Positions 48,478 through 58,957 are shown, numbered from the stretch's first letter. The stretch: 64,000 nucleotides of DNA from Impatiens glandulifera (GCF_907164915.1 NC_061863.1:31591258-31655257); one strand, 5' to 3'. The notes: a model not told the origin generated them from the sequence alone. Made by a program: numbers and translations.

Positions 48478-49756
48478 TGTTAGGATCGGGGACGCCCTTG
48501 GAGGACCGGGGTGTTTCCGGTTTCGGGAAGGGTGGCCTCTTACAACACACACAACACTTTGGTGATAGTCCGGTTAGAGACTACAACCGTTCTCAGTACT
48601 TCGCAAACTGTCACAGACTCTTGAACCAAGTTCAAGGGCGGAAATGTCTGTTTCAGTCTGAAGCAACGTATGCGACTTAGATGATGTTTAGAAGGAGTCG
48701 GTTTTAAAGATATGAGTGGACCGGTTTTCGGAGTAAGATTGATTTTGGTTAGGTTAAGTGAATAAGCAATGAAATGAAGGAAATGACACGAGACAAGATT
48801 TTTTATGGATGTTCGGAGCAAACCCTCTTACGTCACCCCTTCTTCTCAGGTTATGAGAAGGATCTCCACTAACTTTCAAAGTTAAAACAATTACAATGCC
48901 GGTTACACCAACTCACTCTTGATGTAATACACAACACGGTACAAACACACACAAACAAAGCTTCCGGTTTATGACACACCGGTTTTGGATCGTTAGAGTT
49001 TATCTCTCTAAGATTTTTGTAACTTATCGCTTTTCTCAGATGGATCTGATTCGCATTTAATGAGGACGCTTCATCTTCCTTTTATAGTAGATGAGATCCC
49101 AACGGTCATTTTCTTCTCTCACCGTGGGATTGGTTGATCATCATCACGCCGGTGTAGGAAGGTTACTTGCACGTTTCACCTTCCTCAACACTTGGGAAGC
49201 ATGCAAAGATTCTTCAGTAAAATGTGACGTTGCCGGTTTGCAGATTCGGACACGTGTCAAGCATGCACCTTCGGGTTGTCAACATCGGATCAGTAAATCA
49301 TCATTGCTTTCCTCGCATGCTTCCGATCGGATCTTATCTTCTTTTATTCCTTCGAGACACGTCTAATTTCGTCACCATACGCCATCTCTTCAGATTGAAG
49401 TGACCGGTTTTGTCTCTTACATAATATAGTCCGGCTGGAATATGAACTTTTGTCTTTGCTGGCCGGTCACCTGAGAGGGTAAAAACCGGTTCCTCTGATC
49501 TTGACTTGATCACTTGGAACTGATTTTCTTTGAAGTGTTTCAGCAACCGGTTCATGAGGCTCCAGCCGGTTGATACGATTTGATCTGCACCTGCACATGA
49601 AAGTTAAGAATTGTTTAGTTTTTCTAGTCGATTCCAAAAATTAACTTTACTTAATTTTTCTTATCAATTTCTCCATTTTTGATTATTTAGAATAAATATT
49701 CAAAACTTGTAATGTATGGCCGAATTGAAAATTAACTTTCTTAATTTTTCTTATCA
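48478..49756 (-). repeat. 3' LTR of element A
   Basis: 1,279 bp, plus-strand TGTTAGGATC to TTCTTATCA. Shared core at 48,806-48,868. TATA-like box at 49,078-49,086. An internal copy of the polypurine tract lies at 49,667-49,682. It is rich in ACCGGT/CCGGTT. Confidence 0.95.
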
Positions 49757-49774
49757 ATTTCTCCCTTTTTGATT
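49757..49774 (-). other. Polypurine tract of element A
   Basis: The minus strand reads AATCAAAAAGGGAGAAAT directly before the LTR start TGATAAG. It is one of three copies spaced about 80-90 bp apart (the others are 49,667-49,682 inside the LTR and 49,836-49,850 upstream). Confidence 0.88.
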
Positions 49775-49997
49775 ATTTAGAATAAATATTCAAAACTTGT
49801 AATGTATGGCCGGTTTGAAAAGTTTTGTTTTAGTAATATCTCCCTTTTTGAGTATTTTCTGTTTTTAAGAAAAATTTTCAAAAACATGTTTTTGAGTTTT
49901 TCAAAAGATGTGTAAATATTGATAAATCCAAAACATAAAGCAATTGAGTTCTGAAACCAAATAAAACATAAATTGTTCTTAAGGAAGTAAAAGTAGA

Positions 49998-52283
49998 CTA
50001 AGGCTTGGATGGTCCCCCCTTTTTAAGTTCTTTTTCCTGTCGCCTTAGTTCTTCCTCTTCCCTTTCCTTCCATTCCCTGGCTCTTCTTGCAACGTCAATT
50101 TGCAGTCCGGCCCACACATTTGAGATGTCGGGAGTTCTTTTGCCGAATCCAAAACTGGTACAGGCTGGTTTTGGTGGTCGAGGTGTTTGAGCAACGATCG
50201 GTCTGGAGCTTGGGGTTGAAGTTGAGGTTTCGACCGCTTTCTTCTTACGCCGGTTAAGTTCTTCGAGGTCCTCTTCTTCTTCTTCATCAAGAGGTTGCAC
50301 GTTCAGCCCGACTGGTTCAGTCATTCTTTGATTGTTTTGCTCTGCTCGCTTCATCACCTCTTCAACCGCTTTCCTCTTGCCCTTGTTTCTTGTCTTCATG
50401 GCGTGCGAGGGTTGGGCCGGTATGTATTCCTGGATAGCTGTCTTTTCTTCCTCATTACATTTCTGGGCAAGCTCATGATCTTTCTCCTCAAGTTCTTTCC
50501 TTGACCGTTCCCTTTCTCTTTCTTCGTCTTGTAGTTTCTTTGCGGTTTCTTTCCCTTACTTGGATTTTAGACAACTCCCCAATTTGAACAGCCATGGCCT
50601 GCAGAAGATCGACTAAGGGAGCGGTTGCGGTTTGAATGGATTCTGCGTTCAAATATTTCACGGAGGTTTGCACAGATTCATCTATCATGCATCTGATTGA
50701 GGTTTGAACGGTGTTGGCCATTTCGGTTTGAACGGTGTTGCCCATTCTTTGTTACCGCTCATTCTTGGGATCATATCTGACAGCTTTGTCTCACAACGAA
50801 GCTGTACCCACAGAAGGTATGGTGATATCAGATTACTGGCATCTCTGTTCATGTCCCAAATGAGTCTATCGAACATATCCTCCTCTTCTTCCGCGGAGAA
50901 AGTGACCTTGCCTTTGGTTATGATTTCGGGTTGGGAGCCGGTTTGCATAACACCTTTTCCCTTGTCAACCTGAATTGGCCCTTCAGGTGGAATTGTTGAA
51001 GCAGATGGCCCATCTTGGGCCGATTGTGTCGTTGTATCTTTTGGGGAAGACTTGTTTCTTGTGGACCCGGATGGTTCATGTTCTTCAGTATTACCCTCCT
51101 GAGCCGGAGGTGTGATGTTCGCGGTTTTGGCCGTTTCTTCGACCGGTTGAATTTCACTTTGATCGGGTATCTCACCCTGATCAGCTGACTTCAGACGAAT
51201 TGACACATTGTGTTCGGTTTCCCTAGCAATATTTTGGACTACTTCCACAATGATTTCCGAGGTATTTAAGCCTACGTCGGCTATTACCTCATCGATCTTC
51301 TTGCTTGGTGATTTGGAGTTTTCAGAGTTAATACTTATCACTGCTTCCTCCTTTGATGCTGACTCGGTTTTGTGGCTCCACGAAGGTTCGGTTTGCCTTG
51401 GTGATTGAGAGTCAACAGAGATGGGGCGAACGATGTTGATGGGAATGGGTTGGAAGATGTCTCCGGTTCACTTCGGTTATTTGTCCGAGGAAAGGGTTTT
51501 CTCGGAGTCAGCCGGCTTGCTGGAGCTCTTCTTTGCGGAAGACTTCTTCCTCCCCTTTTTCTCTTGTGAGGCTTCGGCTTGAACCGCCTTCCTCTTCGGT
51601 TTTTCTTGTTTTGAACTTTCTTCAACCGGAGCGGAAGAACTGGTCCCTTTTGAAGACTTCGTTCTGGAAGACTTCGGCTTAACCGCTTTATCGGTCCTCT
51701 CACTCATTGACTCTGAGTTGAGAATGTTGTTTGGTGGGAGCGGTTCACCTTCACCAAGTTCTATCTTAAGGAACTTGAGAATTTTGACGATCTATATTGC
51801 GAAGGCCTGAACCCGGCCATCCTTCTGAATCACCATTTCACAGAATTCTTCGAAGATGACGGCTCCCCAATCTATCTTGTCACCACGGACAATAGCCATC
51901 ATCATCTTAAGCTTAAGTTTGGTTAGGTTATCGAAGTTACCTCCTCTTCCCTGAATCGAACGAGAGATGATGTTCAGCAGCCACTTGAACTTCGGTTTCA
52001 GTTTGTTCTTCCGGCTTGAGTGAATCACCAGTTCCTGTTCTTTAGCCGATATCACCAATCGAACCGCATTAGACTTTGCATCAGTTAGGTTGGTTTTGAA
52101 GTCCAAGCCGGTGTTAGGCAAACCGAGGGCTTCAGAGAACAGCTCCTCCGTGATAAGAACTTCCTTGCCGTTGACAGTGGCGGAGACTTTCCTCTTCGTC
52201 AAAGTCGCCGTCGCCAGAAACTCCATAACCGCCGTCGAATACACGACGAACGGACCAGATGGGCGGTAAGTTTTTCAAAATTT
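49998..52283 (-). pseudogene. Accessory ORF 3c of element A, long C-terminal form, broken
   Basis: The longest of three related ORFs. The N-terminal domain (open from about 52,283; no convincing ATG) matches the family from VYSTAVMEFLATA on. It has the segment ITEELFSEALGLPNTGL and ends the domain with DKIDWGAVIFEEF. The SGLRGFL part is missing. A TAG at 51,792 interrupts it. The same frame continues with a Lys/Ser-rich stretch (SSRTKSSKGTSSSAP), stops at 51,477 and again shortly after, then runs through an acidic Pro/Thr-rich region to 50,685. Frameshifts near 50,745 and 50,555 lead to a charged coiled-coil region (LQDEERERERS) and a basic patch RNKGKRK, ending at 49,998. The tail resembles the accessory ORF remnant of element E. 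Function unknown. Confidence 0.7.
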
Positions 52284-52396
52284 TCATTTTGCTTTGAGAT
52301 TCCGGTTTACTGGAAGCGTTGTTAACCGGAAGTTTTGTTTAACATGAAATTTTATGTTTAGAAAACTTAGAAAACCGAAGACTTTAACATTAGAAA

Positions 52397-52404
52397 ATTT
52401 TATA
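52397..52404 (-). promoter_or_regulatory. TATA-like box upstream of accessory ORF 3c
   Basis: The minus strand reads TATAAAAT, about 150 bp upstream of the conserved domain of ORF 3c. It is a weak call because the surroundings are AT-rich. Confidence 0.3.
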
Positions 52405-52483
52405 GATAAGTCTGAGAGATGACATTAAGCGGTTTTGGTCGTACAGTAAAATGACCAAAAAACCGGAGAGAGTAACAAACAAC

Positions 52484-53245
52484 TCAGACTATTTCGATCC
52501 AATCCCCTTCCACCATTCCGTCATACCAGTTGTCCATGGTGTTGTTGGGTGCCCGTTCTTCAATCCTCGATATCCACCTATCTAGCATGGATAGAGTCAT
52601 GGTGTTGGCCGGTCCGACAGGAACACCTGGTTTAAGGTCGCTGCGCTGAGCTTTCAGAAGTCGAGTGATTTGGGGGGCAAAACCGGTCCTTCCCCTTGAA
52701 GCGGTTATGAGCAGCTTCAAGTTGTTGAAGAGGTAGGTTGTCCAGTTGATTGAAGATTTGCGGATGATGGCTATCATGATGTCGAAAGCCTCCCGGTTGT
52801 AGTTCTGGTTTGGCATTCGGCCCATGATAGACCGTTGAACCAAATCGTGCAAAACTTGGTAGTGAGGAACCAATCTTTCTTTCTTCCCGTGTTCTTTGAC
52901 CGGTACGATGGAAGAAGAGAAGATCTTGGTGAAGTCTTCCTTAGCCGGAAAGAATGGCGTTGGAAAGTTAGAGAAACCTTCGGTTGGAAGGTGGAAAAAT
53001 GTGGCAAATTGATCTTCGGTAAGCCGAAGAAATTGTCCGTCAATGATGGTGCGGATGCTACCATCATCTAGAATATGCCCATTGTTGAAGAACTCGCACA
53101 CTTCCTCTACGAGGATGGTGTCTGAGCCTTCAAGGAATCCCAGAAGCCCCGATTCTATGAGCGGTTGGAAGATGAAGTCCGGATATCGACTATCTTTTAC
53201 GTCTTCGAAGTTGACGATGAGAGTGTTTCTCAGCTCATCAGACAT
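52484..53245 (-). CDS. Accessory ORF 3b of element A
   Basis: Intact ORF of 253 residues from the ATG at 53,245. An upstream in-frame ATG at 53,374 exists, but it lies before a TATA-like box, so 53,245 is the better start. It has the family pattern VNFEDV, then ESGLLGFLEG (residues about 25-35), CEFFNNG, LTEDQFATFFHLPTEGF (about 75-92), and a C-terminal half with SSINWTTYLFNNLKLLI (about 165-182). The last 60 residues are variable, with ISRIEERAPNN. There is no basic tail as in element B and no membrane segment. It is one of three tandem relatives here; identity between them looks low, so the duplication is old. Function unknown. Confidence 0.72.
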   Translation of the reverse strand: MSDELRNTLIVNFEDVKDSRYPDFIFQPLIESGLLGFLEGSDTILVEEVCEFFNNGHILDDGSIRTIIDGQFLRLTEDQFATFFHLPTEGFSNFPTPFFPAKEDFTKIFSSSIVPVKEHGKKERLVPHYQVLHDLVQRSIMGRMPNQNYNREAFDIMIAIIRKSSINWTTYLFNNLKLLITASRGRTGFAPQITRLLKAQRSDLKPGVPVGPANTMTLSMLDRWISRIEERAPNNTMDNWYDGMVEGDWIEIV

Positions 53246-53346
53246 TTTGAGGAATGAGTAAGAGAAGTCGAAGGGAGTTTTTGATCTTTCAAGCTTTAGA
53301 GAGAGGAATGAAGAAGACGTATTTTGAAGATGGGGGATTGAGTCCC

Positions 53347-53355
53347 TTTTTATAG
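53347..53355 (-). promoter_or_regulatory. TATA-like box upstream of accessory ORF 3b
   Basis: The minus strand reads CTATAAAAA followed by GGGACTC, about 105 bp upstream of the ATG at 53,245. The spacing suits a short 5' leader. It supports, without proving, an internal promoter. Confidence 0.45.
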
Positions 53356-53714
53356 CTTGAACGGTTGGATGCATTAAATGAGGATATTTTTGAAAAATCT
53401 GACCGTTTATGACTGATCATAAATGTTTTGTAAAGTATCAAGAGAATAGGGGGATGTCTGGTCAAATCGGATCAGGCATGCTTCTTGGAAAGTGGAGATT
53501 TCTATTTTCAAGAGTAATTTGATTCGATTTGATACGGCGCATTAAATGTTGATCATTTATGATTTTAGACTTAAATGGAAGGAAATGATTTTCATTAATT
53601 CGGGTACCAAACCGGTAGTACAACAAAATTACCGGTTTTGGGAAGAAAGAAAAAGGAAGAAGAAGGATAGACAGGTTAAACATTTGATGACTCGGCCGCT
53701 TGATTCCTCTTTGC

Positions 53715-54413
53715 CTAAGCTGCTTCCCATCGGTCGATCAGCTCTTGCACTCTCTCCTTGGTGAGCACATGCTTTGGATGGAGGGTTACGAAGGGTCCGT
53801 AGTGAATGTCCAAACTGGCACAAAAACCGCTCAGCTGAGGAGCGTAGTCGGTTTTGTTTGAAAGGAGCATCTTCTTCAAGTTGCTGAAGATGATCCAGGA
53901 CCAATTAATCGGTGTCCCAACCATAACAACGATCATCATCTCAAAAAGCCTTTGGGTGTAGTAATAGTTTTTCTCTCTTCCCAAGATGGACTTTCCCAGA
54001 ATCTCACAAAGAAGCTGGTACTTGTGAGAGAGTTGGCTTTTAGCACCCCAGGGTCTAACCTGGATGTCAGAGTTGGAGAACCGATGACACATTTCTTCCA
54101 TGGTCACCGGAGAGTAGGTTAAATCGGTTACCCCTTAAGTGGGCAAACCGCAGTATTCAGTGAAATCCGTCTCGCTGAATAGAAATGACTGACTGTAAAC
54201 TTGTGCAACGATTATGTCTCGATGCACTTCCTTTGCGGTCTGGAAGAATTCTTCGACTACTAGGTAGTCGAGAATGAATCTGTTTTCGAGAAACCCTCTT
54301 AGCCCGCTTCTTTCAACGGCTAAGAACATTTCTCTAACTTCATGATCTTCGTATTGGTAGATTGAGTTGAAATCAACCAATAAAATTTTCTTTGCTAGAG
54401 AGTTGGAGTTCAT
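53715..54413 (-). pseudogene. Accessory ORF 3a of element A, one stop
   Basis: ATG at 54,413. One frame of about 232 codons is interrupted by a single TAA at 54,135-54,137, just after EYCGLPT. It has the family pattern VDFNSIYQYED, MFLAVERSGLRGFLEN (residues about 29-45), VEEFFQTA and SETDFTEYCGLPT (about 80-92). After the stop come LGREKNYYYTQRLFEMM and TPINWSWIIFSNLKKML, ending VQELIDRWEAA. The first member of the triplet, it follows pol after a 720-bp spacer, the same position as the single accessory ORF of element B. Without the stop it would be close in length to the other members. Whether the stop is read through or is decay cannot be told from one copy. Confidence 0.7.
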
Positions 54414-55132
54414 GTTCTTGAGAGAGTTTTAAGCTCAAGACTGTTTTTGTGAATAGTGATTTTGTAAAGATTTGTGTAGGTTTAGGGGTGGTTTATATAG
54501 CCAGGGGTTCGACTAGTTTAGTAGGTTAAGCATGCTCGATGATGTCATCATTTAGTTAATAGGCTTTAACTTTTTGAAGTGTATAATGTTTATTTCCAAA
54601 GCAAAACTAATTATTACCAAGATAATATTCATGATGACAAAAATCTGTTGACAAGATGTGAGTCTCCCTCTCTTAATGATGGACACATGTCGTCATCTCG
54701 ATTGCGGTAGACTGTTTTTATTTATCACAGGCTTCATTTTTCAAGTTATGCATGAAAACTCAGTTAGTTATCCTAGATTAACCGGAAAAGTTCATTCCAT
54801 CAGAACCAGAGTGCATTTGTACTAAGCGGTTTTCCATGACCGGTTTTAGTTGGATATTTTGTTCCGATTGTGAAGAAATGTTGAGTCACGTCAACATTTG
54901 TTCATCTTTGGATTTAGTATATCCACTTCAACCTCGTCATTTCAACCGTATAGTAAGTATACACGTGATTTTGAAGTTATGAAGTAATCAGGCATAACCG
55001 GAGGATTCCTCCCGGTTAGTATTCTTGAATTGTCAATGGCCTATTTGAATATGGTTTGAGAAGCGAGAGCTTCTCCCTGAACACATATCACGGTTTTTCA
55101 GTGTTACGTATGTAAGCAGTATGCATGCATAA
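54414..55132 (-). other. Spacer between pol and accessory ORFs of element A
   Basis: About 720 bp without a convincing ORF. It contains several AACCGG/CCGGTT motifs and a TATA-like box next to ORF 3a. It corresponds in position and length to 33,950-34,695 in element B. Confidence 0.65.
54492..54500 (-). promoter_or_regulatory. TATA-like box upstream of accessory ORF 3a
   Basis: The minus strand reads CTATATAAAC, about 80 bp upstream of the ATG at 54,413. This is the best matching and best spaced of the three candidate internal promoters. Confidence 0.5.
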
Positions 55133-57394
55133 TCATGATATAAGTTGCTTAACATCAGTAATTCCCAGAATATTTCTAAAGTGAGAAAACTTAGCTTCCT
55201 GTAGCGGTTTTGTGAAGATGTCCGCTACTTGTTGCTCGGTCGAGACGTATTCCAACCGGATGTGTTTCTCCTGAACATGCTCCCGGATGAAATGGTGTCT
55301 TATATCAATATGCTTTGTTCTTGAGTGCAACACTGGATTGTATGTAATCGCTATAGCGCTGGTATTGTCACAGAATATTGGAGATTCCTTGGCTTCTACA
55401 TCGAAGTCCCTTAGTTGTTGTTGGATCCAGAGGAGTTGTGCACAGAAACTTCCGACTATTATGTACTCTGCCTCTGCGGTTGATGTTGCAACTGAGGTCT
55501 CTTTCTTATTGCTCCAGGTAAGTAACCGGTCACCTAGGAACTGGCAGGTTCCACTTGTATTATTTCTATCGATCTTGCATCCTGCGTAATCAGCGTCTGA
55601 GTAACTTATGAGGTTGAAGCTTGAGTCTTTCGGATACCAAAGTCCCACTTCTTGAGTTCCCTTCAGATATTTCAAAATTCTTTTGGCAGTAGTGTAATGT
55701 GATTGCTTTGGATTGGCTTGGAATCTTCCGCATACCCCCACCGCAAACAAAATGTCAGGTCGGCTGGCTGTTAGATAAAGCAATGATCCAATCATTCCTC
55801 GATATGCTGTGATGTCAACGGCTTGACCATCCTCATCTTTGTCTAACTTCACAAAAGGACTCATTGGTGTAGACGCTTCGGCGCATGTATCCATTCCAAA
55901 TTTCTTCAATAGTTCGGTTGTATACTTCGGTTGGCTTATGAAGGTTTGCGCTTCAATCTTCTTAACCTGAAGTCCTAGGAAGAAACTCAATTCTCCCATC
56001 ATACTCATTTGAAATCTGTCAGTCATCATCTTTGAAAACTTATCACAGAACTTTGGATCGGTTGATCTGAAAATAATATCATCGACATAAATTTGAACGA
56101 GTAATATTTGTTCTTTTCTTTCAAATTTAAAAAGTGTTTTGTCAACTGAACCTATTGTGAATTTGTGATCAAATAAAAATTGTGTTAATGTGTCGTACCA
56201 AGCTCTTGGAGCTTGTTTCAAACCGTAAAGGGCTTTGTTCAGCCGGTAAACATGGTTTTCTTGTTCTGGATTTTTGAAACCTGGAGGTTGATTAACATAT
56301 ACCTCCTCATTTACTTTACCGTTTAGAAAAGCACTTTTAACATTCATTTGAAAAACTTTGAAATTTTTAAAAGCTGCATATGCTAAAAATATTCTAATGG
56401 CCTCAAGTCTAGCTACAGGGGCAAATGATTCTTCAAAATCAATGCCTTCTTCCTGTTTATAGCCTTGAGCCACTAACCGGGCTTTGTTCCTCGTAACTAA
56501 ACCGTCTTCATTGAGTTTAATTCTGAATACCCATCGTGTTCCTATAACCGGTTTATTTTTCGGTCTAGGGACTAGGTACCAGACTTTATTTCTCTCAAAC
56601 TCGTTTAATTCCTCTTGCATTGCTAGTATCCAATCGGGATCTGACAATGCTTCATCCACCTTTTTCGGCTCAATTTGTGATATGAAAGCTGAGTTTTCAT
56701 AGTGTTCCAAATTTTGTTGCCTAGTTCGGATGGGTGAGGATATGTTACCTATTACTAGTTCAAGAGGATGATTTTTGTTCCTTCTGAGGTTTATCCGAGA
56801 CGTGTCTATAAAGCTTTCGGTTGGCTGATCAAGGTTAGACTGATCGGTAGGTTGAACAGAGTCAGACCGACCAATTTCTTCAGTAGAAACTGAAGAGTCA
56901 ACTTTCTGCGGTAAAGCAGCTTGAACAGGCTGAGGTTCAGCATCAACTACTTGGTCCTTGACAAATCGTCTAAAAACCGGAACCTCGTCTTCATCATCAG
57001 AATAAATAATGAAGTTTTCCATTCTGTTGTGAAGATCGAAGGGTAATGCAGTGTTTCGTTCAACAGATTCATCGAAAACAACGTGAGCGGTTTCTTCAAC
57101 TGTTAAAGTCCTAGTATTGTATATTCTGTAGGCTTTACTCACAGTTGAGTATCCCAACATTATTCCCTCATCGGATTTAGCATCAAAAGCGGTCAAGTAA
57201 TTCTTGTCGTTGTTGTGAACAAAACATTTGCTACCAAAAATTCGAAAATACTGTATACTTGGAATTCGATCATAGTATATTTCAAAAGGAGTTTTGGAAA
57301 AGCGTTTAGTTACTAAAGATCGGTTTTGTGTGTAGCGTGCGGTGTTGATAGCTTCAGCCCAAAACTTTTGAGCAATGCCCGAATTAGCTATCAT
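55133..57394 (-). CDS. pol of element A: integrase C-terminus, reverse transcriptase, RNase H
   Basis: An open frame of 753 codons without stops. Residues 1-110 are the integrase C-terminal part ([37 protein letters not shown]). A variable linker follows, then RT from about 265 ([18 protein letters not shown]). Motif A reads [11 protein letters not shown] at residue 351, with Asn in place of the catalytic Asp. YVDD is intact at 436-439 but the next Gly is Arg (IIFRST). RNase H (about 600-740) shows [18 protein letters not shown] and [10 protein letters not shown], all as expected. It ends KQLIS at TAA 55,133. It is not an independent gene: it continues the protease-integrase frame after a one-base loss near 57,425. 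The motif A change should inactivate polymerisation. Confidence 0.92.
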   Translation of the reverse strand: MIANSGIAQKFWAEAINTARYTQNRSLVTKRFSKTPFEIYYDRIPSIQYFRIFGSKCFVHNNDKNYLTAFDAKSDEGIMLGYSTVSKAYRIYNTRTLTVEETAHVVFDESVERNTALPFDLHNRMENFIIYSDDEDEVPVFRRFVKDQVVDAEPQPVQAALPQKVDSSVSTEEIGRSDSVQPTDQSNLDQPTESFIDTSRINLRRNKNHPLELVIGNISSPIRTRQQNLEHYENSAFISQIEPKKVDEALSDPDWILAMQEELNEFERNKVWYLVPRPKNKPVIGTRWVFRIKLNEDGLVTRNKARLVAQGYKQEEGIDFEESFAPVARLEAIRIFLAYAAFKNFKVFQMNVKSAFLNGKVNEEVYVNQPPGFKNPEQENHVYRLNKALYGLKQAPRAWYDTLTQFLFDHKFTIGSVDKTLFKFERKEQILLVQIYVDDIIFRSTDPKFCDKFSKMMTDRFQMSMMGELSFFLGLQVKKIEAQTFISQPKYTTELLKKFGMDTCAEASTPMSPFVKLDKDEDGQAVDITAYRGMIGSLLYLTASRPDILFAVGVCGRFQANPKQSHYTTAKRILKYLKGTQEVGLWYPKDSSFNLISYSDADYAGCKIDRNNTSGTCQFLGDRLLTWSNKKETSVATSTAEAEYIIVGSFCAQLLWIQQQLRDFDVEAKESPIFCDNTSAIAITYNPVLHSRTKHIDIRHHFIREHVQEKHIRLEYVSTEQQVADIFTKPLQEAKFSHFRNILGITDVKQLIS

Positions 57395-57411
57395 TGACCT
57401 TGCGGCTTCCT

Positions 57412-58278
57412 TCAGAGTTCGGTTTCTTTCTCAGCCAGGCCGTTTTGTTGAGGAGTTCTGGCACTAGACAACTCGTGTCTAATACCGGAATCATCAAGAA
57501 AAGTTGTTAAATTGCTGTTTATAAACTCAGTTCCTCTATCACTTCTGATTTTGTTTACTCGAATAGATTTTTCATTTTGTATTCTTAAAATCAGTTTGAT
57601 CAGGTTTGGAGTTGCTTGGTTTTTAGAAGCTAAAAATGTTACCCAAGTAAATTTAAAGTAGTCATCGATAACTACCATAGTATAATGCATGCCTCCTAAA
57701 CTAGTTACTTTAACCGGACCAAATAAATCCATATGCAAAAGATTTAAACATCGTTCAGATTGATAGTTTCCTTTACTTTTAAAAGATGACTTTATTTGTT
57801 TGCCCATTTGACATGCAGCACATACTTTGTCTTTTGAAAACTTAACATTTGGAAAACCGTGAACTAGTTCTTTGGAACATATGAAGTTAATTGTTTTGAA
57901 ATTCAAAAGGATATCATTTTGCTGATTCTTAACTAAACATGCATTTTTATGAAATTCAACTTTATAGCCCACATCACACATTTGACTTATACTTAACAAA
58001 TTAAAGCGCAGTTCTTCTACCAGTAACACATTATTTATAGATAGGTTACCATGGACAATCTTACCCTTGCCCACGGTTTTACCTTTCGAGTTGTCACCGA
58101 ATGTTATGATTGCTCTGGTTTCATACTTGATGTCGGTTAGTAGCTCTTCGTTGCCGGTCATATATCTTGAGCATCCACTGTCCAGATACCATTCCGAGTT
58201 CTTTAGCCGGTTGCTTCTCCTAACCTGCAAAAGAAAATTATTTACACCTTTTTGGTACCCACATTCAGTTGGGTCCAT
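57412..58278 (-). pseudogene. Protease and integrase core of element A
   Basis: Residue 33 is the Asp of WYLDSGCSRYMTG, the retropepsin active site. The integrase catalytic residues look present: D184 (HMDLFGP), D247 (IRSDRGTEF) and E283 (TPQQNGLAE), with 35 residues between the last two. The zinc-binding domain is damaged: the C-x2-C (CAACQMGKQ, 153-156) remains, but the preceding His-x-His segment seen in element B (WHKRLNHLN) is gone, the sequence jumping from LVKNQQNDI to LLNFKTIN. The frame ends at 57,412 through a one-base loss and pol resumes in another frame at 57,394. It overlaps the upstream linker ORF by 14 bases, in a different frame. Confidence 0.88.
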
Positions 58279-58957
58279 GGTTGATTAGTCCCTTTGGGAT
58301 CCAGACTTGAATGAGTCGGATCACTTTCCCGGTATCTGTTCTTATAATGTTTGGCTTAACTTCTTGACTGTTCCTTAAGAACGCCTTATGTTGTGATGAA
58401 TTTCTTTGAGACCGAGATCTGTTTGTTTTGTTTGGTTTCCGGTTGGCTTTCCTTTTCTCAGGATGAAGCCAGTTTTCCGATTCGTTCGGACTTACATACT
58501 TAAGTTCTTCTTCCGGTTTTAAGTCATTTTCGGTTGTTGAACTCTTGACAAATCTTATGAATGGAAGATTGTCTTTTGTGAGTTTCATCCCGTTAGATTG
58601 TTTTGATTCATTTTGTTTATTTGGTTCGTAACCGATACCGAACCTACATTTAGGATGCCTTTTATAATTACACATTTGTTTTACAGCTTGATGAGATCTC
58701 TCCCACGCAGCCGTAACATACATTGCTCGTTCATCGGTTTCAGTTACCGGTTGAACTGTCTTCTCATTATCTAAGAATAGTTCATCCGGTTCATACATTG
58801 CGGTTTCACATGTTTTAACAGTGATACTATTTGACTCTACGGTTTTAGATTCTACCGGAGTCGGTATGTATGCAGATATGTTTCTGAACTCAGCTACCAT
58901 TTCTTTGAGTGCAGAAATCAAATTTTCTTTAGTAAACTCGTTTAGAAGAGAAATCAA
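58265..58957 (-). pseudogene. gag-protease linker ORF of element A
   Basis: About 230 codons without a usable ATG at the start, overlapping the end of gag by 29 bases in the +1 frame. The N-terminal part (LLNEFTKENLISALKEM) matches the equivalent region of element B, where it is in frame with gag, so the shift here is probably an indel. The middle is acidic. The C-terminal third is basic (RKANRKPNKTNRSRSQR) and leads to VWIPKGLINHGPN before TGA at 58,265-58,267. The protease follows in the +1 frame. Confidence 0.75.

Noticed and set aside
49091..49366. Plus-strand ORF in the 3' LTR of A, repeated at 60,797
   Set aside because: It lies antisense within the LTR, has no family resemblance and differs in length between the LTR copies.
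53245..53374. Upstream ATG at 53,374 as start of accessory ORF 3b
   Set aside because: A TATA-like box lies downstream of it and family similarity starts after the inner ATG at 53,245.
58200..58250. A tiny intron with a GT start and TTTTGCAG end between the linker and protease of element A
   Set aside because: At about 23 bases it is far below plant intron length and is absent from element B.
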